DNA of 64,000 nt from Kitasatospora atroaurantiaca (GTDB lineage Bacteria; Actinomycetota; Actinomycetes; Streptomycetales; Streptomycetaceae), in NCBI RefSeq assembly GCF_007828955.1, contig NZ_VIVR01000001.1, positions 6,758,001 to 6,822,000 of the forward strand, in the 5' to 3' direction. Within the stretch, counting starts at the first letter, position 1; each line of letters opens with the position of its first letter. This document shows positions 1 to 7,721 of the stretch, one piece after another. The notes beneath the pieces were generated by a model. That model was not told the DNA's origin, did no database searches, and saw only the letters and a program-made list of their open reading frames with translations. A program made the position numbers and the translations under genes.

Positions 1-395
1 TGGTCTCCGGCGACCTCAAGGAGGCCGGCCGCCGGGAGATCCTCAACTACGGGCACACCCTGGGCCACGCCATCGAGCGCAACGAGCGCTACAAGTGGCG
101 GCACGGCGCCGCGATCTCGATCGGTATGGTCTTCGCCGCCGAACTGGGCCGCCTGGCGGGCCGCCTGGACGACGAGACGGCCGACCGGCACCGAACCGTC
201 CTCGCCTCGGTCGGTCTGCCGCTGAGCTACCGCGCGGACGCCTGGCCGAAGCTGCTGGACGCCATGAAGATCGACAAGAAGTCGCGCGGCGACCTGCTGC
301 GCTTCATCGTCCTGGACGGCCTCGCCAAGACCTCCGTCCTGGAGGGCCCGGACCCGTCGCTGCTGGTCGCGGCGTACGCGGAGGTCTCGTCATGA
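1..395 (+). CDS. aroB: 3-dehydroquinate synthase, C-terminal part (start lies outside the window)
   Basis: This is the last ~131 codons of 3-dehydroquinate synthase, which converts DAHP to 3-dehydroquinate in the cytoplasmic shikimate pathway. The reading frame is open from base 3. The visible motif NYGHTLGHAIE carries metal-ligand histidines typical of the family, followed by the helical C-terminal half (GAAISIGMVFAAEL). The stop overlaps the start of aroQ in an ATGA arrangement, so the two consecutive shikimate enzymes are translationally coupled. The 5' end is cut by the window edge. The call is firm because motif and neighbour agree. Confidence 0.95.
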   Translation, partial: VSGDLKEAGRREILNYGHTLGHAIERNERYKWRHGAAISIGMVFAAELGRLAGRLDDETADRHRTVLASVGLPLSYRADAWPKLLDAMKIDKKSRGDLLRFIVLDGLAKTSVLEGPDPSLLVAAYAEVSS

Positions 396-832
396 CCCGG
401 GTGCTGGTGCTCAACGGCCCCAACCTCGGCCGCCTCGGCAGCCGGGAGCCGGACGTCTACGGCGCCACCTCCTACACCGGCCTGGTCGAGCGCTGCACCG
501 CGCTCGGCAAGGAGTTCGGCTTCGAGGTCGAGGTCAAGGAGACCAACTCCGAGCAGCAGATGGTCGAGTGGCTGCACCGGGCGGCGGACGAGCGCACCCC
601 CGTGGTGATCAACCCGGGCGCGTTCACGCACTACTCGTACGCGATGCGGGACGCCGCGGCCCAGCGGACCGCCCCGCTGATCGAGGTGCACATCTCCAAC
701 CCGTACGCCCGCGAGGAGTTCCGCCACACCTCGGTGATCGCCGCCGTGGCCTCCGGCACCATCGCCGGCTTCGGCATCGGCTCGTACGAGCTGGCCCTGC
801 GCGCCATCGCCGAGCAGCTGACGACGCGCTGA
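392..832 (+). CDS. aroQ: 3-dehydroquinate dehydratase, type II
   Basis: The 146-residue protein matches the small type II dehydroquinase, which dehydrates 3-dehydroquinate to 3-dehydroshikimate through an enolate intermediate. The N-terminus VLVLNGPNLGRLGSREPDVYG contains the family signature, with the catalytic Tyr in VYG and a flexible Arg-containing loop. Later motifs are NPGAFTHYSYA and EVHISNPYAREEFRH, the latter holding the catalytic His-Asn region. The ATG overlaps the aroB stop. The frame stays open upstream, but starting at 392 gives the normal family length. Confidence 0.95.
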   Translation: MTRVLVLNGPNLGRLGSREPDVYGATSYTGLVERCTALGKEFGFEVEVKETNSEQQMVEWLHRAADERTPVVINPGAFTHYSYAMRDAAAQRTAPLIEVHISNPYAREEFRHTSVIAAVASGTIAGFGIGSYELALRAIAEQLTTR

Positions 833-930
833 CCACGTGCTGACGGCTGATCACGTCGGCCCGGCGGCGGGCTGTGCCTGCCGCCGGGCCTCCGTGTAGT
901 GTCCCCGTCGGGACATGTCGGGAGGTGACA

Positions 931-1719
931 GTGACGCAGTACGCAGCGGGAGGGCAGGTGCCGCCGCGACCGCCGGTGCCGCCGCCCGGTTACCCCGTAC
1001 AGCCCGCGGGCGCACACCCGCCGTACCCGCAGCCGCCCGGCGCGCGTCCCCACCTGACGGCGCCCAGCGCGGCCGTCCCGCCGGGCGCTACCGGCCACTT
1101 CCTGCTTCCGACGGGTGCGCCGGTGCAGCTCCCGGCGCACGCGGTGCAGCAGCAGGCGCCCGTCGGCCCGCTCGCGGTGCTGCTGATCGGCCCGGCGGGT
1201 GCGGGCAAGACGACCGTCGCCCGGCACTGGGCGGAGCGCCGCCCGACCGCGACCGCGCACATCAGCCTGGACGACGTGCGCGAGTGGGTGCAGTCCGGCT
1301 TCGCCAACCCGCAGTCCGGCTGGAACAACGCCTCCGAGGCGCAGTACCGGCTGGCCCGCCGCACCTGCGGCTTCGCGTGCCGCAACTACCTCGCCAACGG
1401 CATCTCCTGCATCATCGACGACGCGGTCTTCCCGGACCGCCCGGCGATCGGCCTGGGCGGCTGGAAGCGGCACATCGGGCCGGGCATGATCCCGGTCGTG
1501 CTGCTGCCCGGCCTGGACTCCGTGCTCGCCCGTAACGCCCGGCGCAGCGGCAACCGCCGGCTCACGGACGAGGAGGTCGCCCGGATCCACGGGCGGATGG
1601 CCGGCTGGTACAGCTCCGGGCTGCCGATCATCGACAACTCCCAGCTGGACGTCACCGCCACGGCCGCCGCCCTCGACCAGGTGATCATGTCCCGGCTGGC
1701 GGCCCGTCCGGTCGGCTGA
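931..1719 (+). CDS. P-loop ATP-binding protein with proline-rich N-terminus
   Basis: The 262-residue protein begins with a low-complexity Pro/Gly/Ala-rich tail of about 85 residues. A nucleotide-binding domain follows, with Walker A GPAGAGKTT near residue 95 and an aspartate-rich SLDDVREW segment. The domain resembles the zeta-toxin/polynucleotide-kinase-like branch of P-loop kinases (Arg-rich stretch ARNARRSGNRRL). The substrate is unknown. GTG at 931 was chosen because GGGAGG sits 5 nt upstream; an in-frame GTG at 925 is the alternative. A role in the shikimate pathway cannot be inferred from position alone. Confidence 0.75.
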   Translation: MTQYAAGGQVPPRPPVPPPGYPVQPAGAHPPYPQPPGARPHLTAPSAAVPPGATGHFLLPTGAPVQLPAHAVQQQAPVGPLAVLLIGPAGAGKTTVARHWAERRPTATAHISLDDVREWVQSGFANPQSGWNNASEAQYRLARRTCGFACRNYLANGISCIIDDAVFPDRPAIGLGGWKRHIGPGMIPVVLLPGLDSVLARNARRSGNRRLTDEEVARIHGRMAGWYSSGLPIIDNSQLDVTATAAALDQVIMSRLAARPVG

Positions 1720-1798
1720 GCTGCCGGTCTTTCCCGGCTGTCAGTCCCACCTGCGATGATGACCAGGTCGCATCGAACTCCCGGGGGAGCTGACGCCC

Positions 1799-2608
1799 GT
1801 GCCCGAAGGCCACATCATCCACCGCCTGGCCGCCGAGAACTTCAAGACCTTCGGTGACCGCCCCGCCCGCGTCTCCAGCCCGCAGGGCCGCTTCGCCGAG
1901 GGTGCCGCGATGATCGACGGCCAGCTGCTGGCCGAGGCGGAGGCCCACGGCAAGCACCTCTTCCTCGGCTTCGAGGCGGGGGCCTGGCTGCACATCCACC
2001 TCGGTCTGTACGGCGGTTTCACCTTCGGCTCCGGCCCGGCACCCGACCCGGTCGGGCTGATCCGGCTGCGCCTGGAGAACGACGAGGCGTACGCGGACCT
2101 GCGCGGCCCCAACACCTGCGAGCTGCTCACCCCCGCCGAGAAGGCGGCCGTACACGCGCGCCTCGGCCCCGACCCGCTGCGCCCCGACGCCGCGCCCGCC
2201 GCCGCCTGGCAGCGGGTCTCCCGCAGCGGCAGCACGATAGCCGCCCTGCTGATGGACCAGAAGGTGCTGGCCGGCGTCGGGAACGTCTACCGCGCCGAGG
2301 TGCTCTTCCGCCTGGGCATCAACCCGCACCGGCCCGGGCGCGACCTCACCCGGGCCGAGTGGGACGCCATCTGGGCCGACCTGGTCGCGCTGATGCACGA
2401 CGGCGTCGGCGCCGGGCGGATCGACACCGTCCGCCCCGAACACACCCCCGAGGCGATGGGCCGGCCGCCCCGGGTCGACGACCACGGCGGCGAGGTGTAC
2501 GTCTACCGCCGTGCGGCCATGCCCTGCCTGGTCTGCGGTGCGGAGGTGCGCACCGAGACGCACGCCGCGCGCAACCTCTTCTGGTGCCCCAGCTGCCAGC
2601 AGCGCTGA
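1799..2608 (+). CDS. nei: Fpg/Nei family DNA glycosylase (endonuclease VIII-like)
   Basis: The 269-residue protein is a bifunctional DNA glycosylase/AP lyase of base excision repair. It starts PEGHIIHRLA after the GTG initiator; Pro2 and Glu3 are the catalytic residues of the family, and PEGH resembles mycobacterial Nei2 more than Fpg (PELPEVE). The helix-two-turn-helix lies around LMDQKVLAGVGNVYRAEVLF. A C-terminal zinc finger is intact (CLVCG ... FWCPSC). GGGGGAG lies about 9 nt upstream of GTG. It ends one base before the convergent DUF3995 gene. Substrate preference (oxidised pyrimidines) is inferred from the family. Confidence 0.9.
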   Translation: MPEGHIIHRLAAENFKTFGDRPARVSSPQGRFAEGAAMIDGQLLAEAEAHGKHLFLGFEAGAWLHIHLGLYGGFTFGSGPAPDPVGLIRLRLENDEAYADLRGPNTCELLTPAEKAAVHARLGPDPLRPDAAPAAAWQRVSRSGSTIAALLMDQKVLAGVGNVYRAEVLFRLGINPHRPGRDLTRAEWDAIWADLVALMHDGVGAGRIDTVRPEHTPEAMGRPPRVDDHGGEVYVYRRAAMPCLVCGAEVRTETHAARNLFWCPSCQQR

Positions 2609-3043
2609 TCAGGCGGTCCGCCGCGCCGCACGCCAGGCCAGCGCCGCGCCGCCCAGGCAGAGCGGCGTGTAGAGCACCAGGTTGATCAGGTAGAAGCGCG
2701 AGTGGACGTCCGCGCCGAGCCCGGTGGCCCAGACCACCCCGGCGAGGCCGCGCAGCAGCATCCCGCCCGCCACCGCCCGCGTCCCCCACGTCAGCGCGGC
2801 GGGCGGTGCGGGCAGCTTCAGGGCGCCGCCCTGGGCCAGCACGGTGGCCGAGGCCCCGAGCAGCAGGGTGGCCAGAGGCAGCAGTACGGGCTTGGTGAAC
2901 GGCACGTCGGTGTTCAGGATCAGCTGGGAGAGCTCCACGGTGTCCTGGCCGGGCCAGGTCCGGCCGGTGGCCCAGTAGAGGTGCAGCAGGGCGTCCCCGG
3001 CCAGGACGGCTGCGACGGCGGTGGCGGCGGTTCGACGCTTCAT
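2609..3043 (-). CDS. DUF3995-like small integral membrane protein
   Basis: The 144-residue protein has four likely membrane segments: an N-terminal helix after MKRRTAATAV, a second around KPVLLPLATLLLGASATVLA, a third around AGGMLLRGLAGVVWATG, and a fourth around LINLVLYTPLCLGGAALAW. The conserved HLYWATGRTWPG segment near the N-terminus suggests DUF3995. No function is known. ATG at 3043 is preferred because GAGGTGA lies just upstream on the minus strand; the open frame continues to 3079. It converges on nei with no spacer. Confidence 0.7.
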   Translation of the reverse strand: MKRRTAATAVAAVLAGDALLHLYWATGRTWPGQDTVELSQLILNTDVPFTKPVLLPLATLLLGASATVLAQGGALKLPAPPAALTWGTRAVAGGMLLRGLAGVVWATGLGADVHSRFYLINLVLYTPLCLGGAALAWRAARRTA

Positions 3044-3151
3044 GAGGTCACCTCGGGAGGAGTGCTGACGGTCCGACACCCGAAAGAGCCCGGCTGCCCG
3101 TCCGTCGTTCCTGTGAGGTAGGTCTCAGCGCTCGGGCGCCCTGCCGCACCC

Positions 3152-3181
3152 TTGACAGGTGCAACTCATCGCCTGAAGGAT
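3152..3181 (+). promoter_or_regulatory. Probable housekeeping promoter of the PNGase A-like gene
   Basis: A perfect -35 hexamer TTGACA (3152-3157) is followed after 18 bp by AAGGAT (3176-3181). Transcription would begin near 3188. This rules out the farthest upstream in-frame start (3152) of the following gene and favours starts at 3203 or 3233. Confidence 0.5.
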
Positions 3182-3232
3182 GCCGATGGCCCGTCAGGGC
3201 CGGTGTCCGCAACGCGAATCGAGGCCGAGGTC

Positions 3233-4894
3233 TTGTCAGCTCATCCGGTAGTACGACGCGCGGTGCGCGCCCTCTCCGCCGCCGTCCTCGCCCTCGCCGC
3301 CACGCTCCTGACCGGCGGCCCGGCGCACGCCGACTTCGGCAGCGACTACCACAACCCGATCACCGCGGCGAAGCCGCTGACCCGGCCGGACACCAAGGCC
3401 TGCACGGTCGAGGTGATGCACGACCAGCAGTTCCGCAACGGCTACGGCAACCCGCCGGACACCCCGTACGCGGCCTCGCTCACCCCGCCCGCCGACTGCG
3501 CCGGGCCCTGGTCCAAGGTCGTGCTGGACCTGCACGGAAGCGTCGCCGGGCGGCAGTTCGACCGGCTCTTCACCGTCCGGGTCGGCGGCTACGAAGTCAT
3601 GATGTCCTCCACTCCCGAGCCCTCCCAGGACGGCATCGAGTGGCATGCGGAGCGCGACGTGACCCGTTACGCCCCCGTCCTGAACACCCCGCAGCCCTTC
3701 GAGTTCGACCTCCCGAACGTCACGGACAGCACCTACACCGGCGTCTTCCACGTCTCGGCGACGTTCACCTTCTACACCGCCTCGGCCGCCTGGCCGGCGG
3801 CCCGCACCGCCGACCGGCTGCTCACCACCGGCGCCTTCACCCTGACCCAGGGCGCGCCGTCCACCGCCAAGGACCTGGTCTTCCCGCAGAACCTGGAGAG
3901 CCTCACGGCCGAGGTGTACGCACGCGGCGGCGGCGCCTGCGAGGAGTTCGCGTACGCCTCCGCGCCGGACGCCTTCGTCCAGGCCAACCCGGGCCTCGGC
4001 TACTGCGGCAAGGGGCCGTTCCGCGAGCTGCGCCTCTCCGTCGACGGCCGGGTGGCCGGCGCGGTCTGGCCGTACCCGGTGATCTACACCGGCGGCTGGG
4101 ACCCGCTGCTCTGGCGGCCCACTCCCGGGATCTTCGCCTTCGACCTGCCCGCGTACCAGGTGGACCTGACGCCCTACGTGGGGCTGCTGCTGGACGGCCG
4201 CCCGCACAGCGTCTCGATCGCGGTCAACCAGGCGGAGAGCCAGAGCAACGACGCCTGGACGGGCCAGGTCAACCTCTTCGCCACCGTCGACCACGGCAGT
4301 GCCCGCACCACCGGCGGGCTGACGCAGTACCAGGTCGCCCCCGAGGCGGCCGTCGGCACCGCCCTCACCGACCAGGGCGGCGGCAGCGGCCGCTGGACGG
4401 TCACCGCGAGCCGGCACGACCTGGCCCGGGGCTGGGTGCAGACCTCGCACGGCCGGGTGACCACCGAGGTGCGCGGCGACCTGACGTTCCGCTCCGGCCA
4501 GCAGCTCAAGGACCGCGGCAACGACCTGACCCTGCACAACGGCGCCGAGCTCACCTGGACGACCGCCAGCTGGGGCGGCGGCCCGCACCGGGTGCACACC
4601 GTGCACGAGAGCGAGCCGCTGGAGGTGACGTACCGGGTGAGCCAGGACGCGGCGGGGAACTCCGACCAGCGGACCGCCATGGACCTCGGCTACCACCGCA
4701 CCGACACCACCGCCACCGGCGCCCACGTCGCGGCCTACTCCAGCGTCGACCACACCCTCCGCCCGACCGCCCACCGCCACAACGGCGACGCGACCGTACG
4801 GACGGGAAGCTCGGCCGAGACCTACCGCAGCACCGACGCCGACGGCAGCTACAGCCGGACCATCACCACCGTGGACGGCTGGCCCACCCCGTGA
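3233..4894 (+). CDS. Secreted peptide-N-glycanase A (PNGase A)-like protein
   Basis: The ~553-residue protein has a Sec signal (basic VRRAVRAL, hydrophobic core, cleavage after GGPAHA). It then shows segments typical of the PNGase A family: a Cys-containing N-terminal block with RNGYGNPPDTPYAA and C..PW..VVLDL, GRQFDRLF, STPEPSQDGIEW and DVTRYAPVL. Family members release N-glycans from glycopeptides; here the protein would act outside the cell. TTG at 3233 was chosen because GAGG lies 8 nt upstream and it gives a normal signal peptide; GTG at 3203 is the alternative. It may instead be a non-catalytic relative. Confidence 0.75.
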   Translation: MSAHPVVRRAVRALSAAVLALAATLLTGGPAHADFGSDYHNPITAAKPLTRPDTKACTVEVMHDQQFRNGYGNPPDTPYAASLTPPADCAGPWSKVVLDLHGSVAGRQFDRLFTVRVGGYEVMMSSTPEPSQDGIEWHAERDVTRYAPVLNTPQPFEFDLPNVTDSTYTGVFHVSATFTFYTASAAWPAARTADRLLTTGAFTLTQGAPSTAKDLVFPQNLESLTAEVYARGGGACEEFAYASAPDAFVQANPGLGYCGKGPFRELRLSVDGRVAGAVWPYPVIYTGGWDPLLWRPTPGIFAFDLPAYQVDLTPYVGLLLDGRPHSVSIAVNQAESQSNDAWTGQVNLFATVDHGSARTTGGLTQYQVAPEAAVGTALTDQGGGSGRWTVTASRHDLARGWVQTSHGRVTTEVRGDLTFRSGQQLKDRGNDLTLHNGAELTWTTASWGGGPHRVHTVHESEPLEVTYRVSQDAAGNSDQRTAMDLGYHRTDTTATGAHVAAYSSVDHTLRPTAHRHNGDATVRTGSSAETYRSTDADGSYSRTITTVDGWPTP

Positions 4895-4898
4895 GGGG

Positions 4899-5276
4899 TC
4901 AGGCGCCCTCCCGGTACCCGAGCACCCCGTGGGCCAGGACCTCGCCGATCGCGCTGTCCACCAGCCGGTAGCGCACCACCCGCCCGTCCCGCTCGCCGGC
5001 GACCAGCCCGGCCGCGCGGAGCAGTCGGAGGGCCTGGGAGACGGCGGGGTCGCGCATACCGGTGGCGACGGCGAGGTCGGTGACGGCGAGCGGGCCGGTC
5101 TCGTGCAGGGCGAGCAGCAGCGAGAGCCGTCCCGGGTCGGCGAGCAGGGCGAAGCGCTCGGCCCAGGCCCGTACGTGCTCGGCGTCGCCGATGGCGGCGA
5201 TGGCCTCGCAGACCCGGTGCCCGTCGATGGTCCGGTGGCTTGCGCGCTCGGCGGGGACGAGATGCATGCCGAGCAT
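4899..5276 (-). CDS. ArsR-family metalloregulator, probably Ni/Co-responsive
   Basis: The ~125-residue protein contains an ArsR winged helix: RFALLADPGRLSLLLAL, then the recognition helix region VTDLAVATGMRDPAVSQALRLLR and the wing AGERDGRVVRYRL. ArsR proteins are dimeric repressors released by metals. An N-terminal HRTIDGH and a later AHGV offer His ligands, compatible with Ni or Co sensing as in NmtR/KmtR, but the metal is inferred mainly from the divergent NiCoT gene. ATG at 5276 has no clear ribosome binding site, and ATG at 5267 is possible. A perfect palindrome lies 30 bp upstream. Confidence 0.8.
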   Translation of the reverse strand: MLGMHLVPAERASHRTIDGHRVCEAIAAIGDAEHVRAWAERFALLADPGRLSLLLALHETGPLAVTDLAVATGMRDPAVSQALRLLRAAGLVAGERDGRVVRYRLVDSAIGEVLAHGVLGYREGA

Positions 5277-5305
5277 TCTTGCAGCAGGCGGGCCTGTGAT
5301 CCATG

Positions 5306-5321
5306 ACACCTGCACAGGTGT
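5306..5321. promoter_or_regulatory. Palindromic operator, probably for the ArsR regulator
   Basis: ACACCTG-CA-CAGGTGT has two perfect 7-bp arms. It lies between the divergent arsR-type gene and the NiCoT leader, directly upstream of a candidate -35 box. This is where an ArsR dimer would block both promoters. Confidence 0.55.
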
Positions 5322-5327
5322 GCAGGC

Positions 5328-5355
5328 TTGCAGCCGTACCCGCGCGACCCCTACG
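5328..5355 (+). promoter_or_regulatory. Candidate promoter of the riboswitch-NiCoT transcript
   Basis: TTGCAG (5328-5333) and TACGGT (5350-5355) are separated by 16 bp. The expected start near 5362 coincides with the 5' end of the riboswitch. Confidence 0.45.
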
Positions 5356-5359
5356 GTGG

Positions 5360-5552
5360 TCCACGCCGTGGTGCTCGGGAAGACCGGTGACGGATCCTCA
5401 GGGGTCTCAGACCGGAGCGGCCCTCGCCACTGTGATCGGGAAGCAGCCGTGTCAGTCCCACCCTCGCGGGTCGGGAGGCCACTGGGCGTGAGAGCGCCTG
5501 GGAAGGCCGGACACGGTGCGTTCGACCCGTCAGCCAGGAGACCGGCCACGGC
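5360..5552 (+). ncRNA. Cobalamin (adenosylcobalamin) riboswitch
   Basis: The leader shows the ordered landmarks of the cobalamin riboswitch. They are a 5' segment GTGCTCGGGAAGACCGGTG, a GCCACTG segment followed by TCGGGAAG, a second GCCACTGGGCG, and the B12 box CAGCCAGGAGACCGGCC (5531-5547). It lies on the strand of the NiCoT gene, and the B12 box ends 47 nt before its ATG. In high-GC actinobacteria such elements usually repress translation or cause termination when B12 is abundant; cobalt uptake is a classic target. Boundaries are approximate. Confidence 0.9.
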
Positions 5553-5594
5553 ATCTCACGAAGTGATCCACGAGGTGCTGGAGCGTGACCGCAG

Positions 5595-6701
5595 ATGACC
5601 CTGCCCGAAATCGGTGCTGCCCCGACGGCGGTCCCCGCCCTGCCCGTCTTCAACTGGAAGCGTGAGGACACCGTCCGCACGGCCGGTCTCATGGGCGTGA
5701 TCCTGGCCATGCACGTGCTGGCCTTCGGGACGCTGTTCTTCCTGGTGGTGCCGGAGAACTACGAGGTCGGGACGCAGGTCTTCGGGGTCGGGCTCGGCAT
5801 CACGGCGTACACCCTCGGCATGCGGCACGCCTTCGACGCCGACCACATCGCGGTGATCGACAACACCACCCGCAAGCTGATGGCCGACGGCAAGCGCCCC
5901 GTCTCGGTGGGCTTCTGGTTCGCGCTCGGGCACTCCTCGATGGTCGTGATGATGGCGGCGCTGGTGGCCGGCGGCGCGGCCCTCGCGGGGACGCTGATGG
6001 ACGAGGAGTCGACGACCCATCAGCTGCTCGGGATGGTCGGCACCACGGCCTCGGGCGCCTTCCTGTACCTGATCGCCGCACTGAACCTGGCGGCGCTGCT
6101 CGGCATCCTGCGGGTCTTCCGGGCGATGCGGGCCGGGCAGTTCGACGAGACCGAGCTGGAGGCGCACCTCAACTCGCGCGGTCTGATGAACCGCATCCTC
6201 GGCCGGGCCACGCGCTCGATCACCCGCCCGGGCCAGATGTTCCCGGTCGGCATGGTGCTCGGCCTCGGCTTCGACACCGCGACCGAGGTCACGCTGATGG
6301 TGATGGCGGGCTCGGGCGCGGCCGCCGGCCTGCCCTGGTACGCCATCGTCTGCCTGCCGCTGCTGTTCGCCGCCGGGATGAGCCTGTTCGACACGCTGGA
6401 CGGCACGTTCATGAACTTCGCCTACCAGTGGGCGTTCTCCAACCCCGTCCGCAAGGTCTACTACAACCTCACCATCACCGGTCTGTCGATCGCGGTGGCC
6501 TTCGTCATCGGCACCATCGAGCTGGTCGGCGTCCTGCACGAGAAGCTCGACCTGACCGACCCGGTGACCGGATGGATCGCCGGACTCAGCCTGGACAACG
6601 TCGGGTTCGTGATCGTCGGCCTGTTCTTCGTGGTCTGGGTCGCGGCGATCGGCTACTGGCGCTTCGCCAGGGTCGAGCAGCGCTGGACCACGGCCAACTG
6701 A
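5595..6701 (+). CDS. NiCoT-family nickel/cobalt permease (HoxN/HupN/NixA type)
   Basis: The 368-residue protein is a single-component secondary transporter for Ni2+ or Co2+ in the cytoplasmic membrane. The family signature RHAFDADHI (HX4DH) is in TM2. Further conserved blocks are FALGHSSMV and LGLGFDTATEV, and about eight hydrophobic segments can be seen. The upstream cobalamin riboswitch argues that cobalt is the physiological cargo, feeding B12 synthesis. The divergent ArsR-type gene and the palindrome between them suggest metal control as well. The start at ATG 5595 has only a weak GGAG upstream. Confidence 0.92.
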   Translation: MTLPEIGAAPTAVPALPVFNWKREDTVRTAGLMGVILAMHVLAFGTLFFLVVPENYEVGTQVFGVGLGITAYTLGMRHAFDADHIAVIDNTTRKLMADGKRPVSVGFWFALGHSSMVVMMAALVAGGAALAGTLMDEESTTHQLLGMVGTTASGAFLYLIAALNLAALLGILRVFRAMRAGQFDETELEAHLNSRGLMNRILGRATRSITRPGQMFPVGMVLGLGFDTATEVTLMVMAGSGAAAGLPWYAIVCLPLLFAAGMSLFDTLDGTFMNFAYQWAFSNPVRKVYYNLTITGLSIAVAFVIGTIELVGVLHEKLDLTDPVTGWIAGLSLDNVGFVIVGLFFVVWVAAIGYWRFARVEQRWTTAN

Positions 6702-6747
6702 TCCGCCGCGCCGGGCCCGTGGAGGGGATGGGCCCGGCGGGGTGGGA

Positions 6748-7590
6748 TCACCCTGCTGCCAGCAGCAGGGTCCCCACCACGGCCAACCCCGCGCCGACCA
6801 TCTGCACCCGCCGCAGCCGCTCCTTCAGCAGCCCGCGCGCCATCAGCGCGGTGACCACGGGGTAGAGCGAGGCGAGCACGGCGGCCACCGCCACCGACCC
6901 GCTGTGCGAGGCGGCGGCGTACGCGCCGTTGGCGGCCACGTCCGCGACCCCGACGGCGGTGAGCGCCGGCAGGCTGCGGCGGAGCGTGCCGAGGCCGGTG
7001 GGCTGCTGACGGGCCGCCAGCAGTGCGGCACCGCCCACCGCGACGTTGCACAGCCGCTGGACGCACAGCGCCAGCAGCAGCCCGCCCCCGGCGGAGGCAT
7101 GCGCGATCAGTGCCATCACGGCGCCGAAGCCGAAGGCGGCGCCGATGGTGAGCGCCAGCACCCGCCCGGCGGCCGCCGGGCCGCCGCGCTGGGGGCCGCC
7201 CGCCAGCACCACACCGAGCACCGCGACCGCGATACCGGCCGCCTGTGCCGCGCCCGGCCGCTCGCCCAGCATCAGCCCGACCCCGACCGGGACGGCCACC
7301 CCGACGGTGGCCAGCGGCGAGACCACCCCCATCGGGCCGAGCGCCAGCGCCCGGTAGAAGGCCAGCATCGCGAACGGCCCGATCACCCCGGCGGCGACCG
7401 CGTACCAGAGCGCGGACGAGGCGTCCGCCAGGCTGCCCGTGGCGAGCACCGCGACCACCAGCAGCACGGTGGCCGCGCTCTGCGAGGCGACCACCACCGT
7501 CAACGCGGAGATCCGCCGGGTCAGCGCGCCGCCGCCGTAGTCGGCCAGCCCCCACAGCAGGCTGGCGGTCAGGGCCAGGACGGCGCTCAT
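6748..7590 (-). CDS. EamA/DMT-superfamily transporter
   Basis: The 280-residue protein shows ten hydrophobic segments in two five-helix repeats, typical of drug/metabolite exporters. Examples are LALTASLLWGLADYGGG at the N-terminus, the GPFAMLAFYRALALGPMGVVSPL block, and the repeat-two equivalent GSVAVAAVLASLYPVVTALMARGLLKERL. Substrates vary widely and cannot be deduced. It is divergent from an XRE-cupin regulator gene, and the shared promoter region holds three copies of a 13-bp motif, so that regulator probably controls it. ATG 7590 is the only reasonable start. Confidence 0.88.
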   Translation of the reverse strand: MSAVLALTASLLWGLADYGGGALTRRISALTVVVASQSAATVLLVVAVLATGSLADASSALWYAVAAGVIGPFAMLAFYRALALGPMGVVSPLATVGVAVPVGVGLMLGERPGAAQAAGIAVAVLGVVLAGGPQRGGPAAAGRVLALTIGAAFGFGAVMALIAHASAGGGLLLALCVQRLCNVAVGGAALLAARQQPTGLGTLRRSLPALTAVGVADVAANGAYAAASHSGSVAVAAVLASLYPVVTALMARGLLKERLRRVQMVGAGLAVVGTLLLAAG

Positions 7591-7633
7591 GGCAGGATGC
7601 CGGTCTGGGGTATCACAGTGGACTCCGAAGTAC

Positions 7634-7705
7634 AGTTGATTGAACTCTTGGCTGACAAGCAGCCTAGTTCATTGCACTGAACCAGACGAATCAGTTTATT
7701 GGACT
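7634..7705. promoter_or_regulatory. Three copies of a 13-bp operator-like motif AGTTNATTGNACT
   Basis: AGTTGATTGAACT (7634-7646), AGTTCATTGCACT (7666-7678) and AGTTTATTGGACT (7693-7705) differ only at positions 5 and 10. They are partly self-complementary. All three lie in the AT-rich gap between the divergent EamA and XRE-cupin genes. The last copy is directly upstream of TAGGAT (7709-7714), a possible -10 box for the regulator gene. The most likely ligand is the XRE-cupin protein itself. Confidence 0.65.
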
Positions 7706-7721
7706 AGCTAGGATTTCCCGC

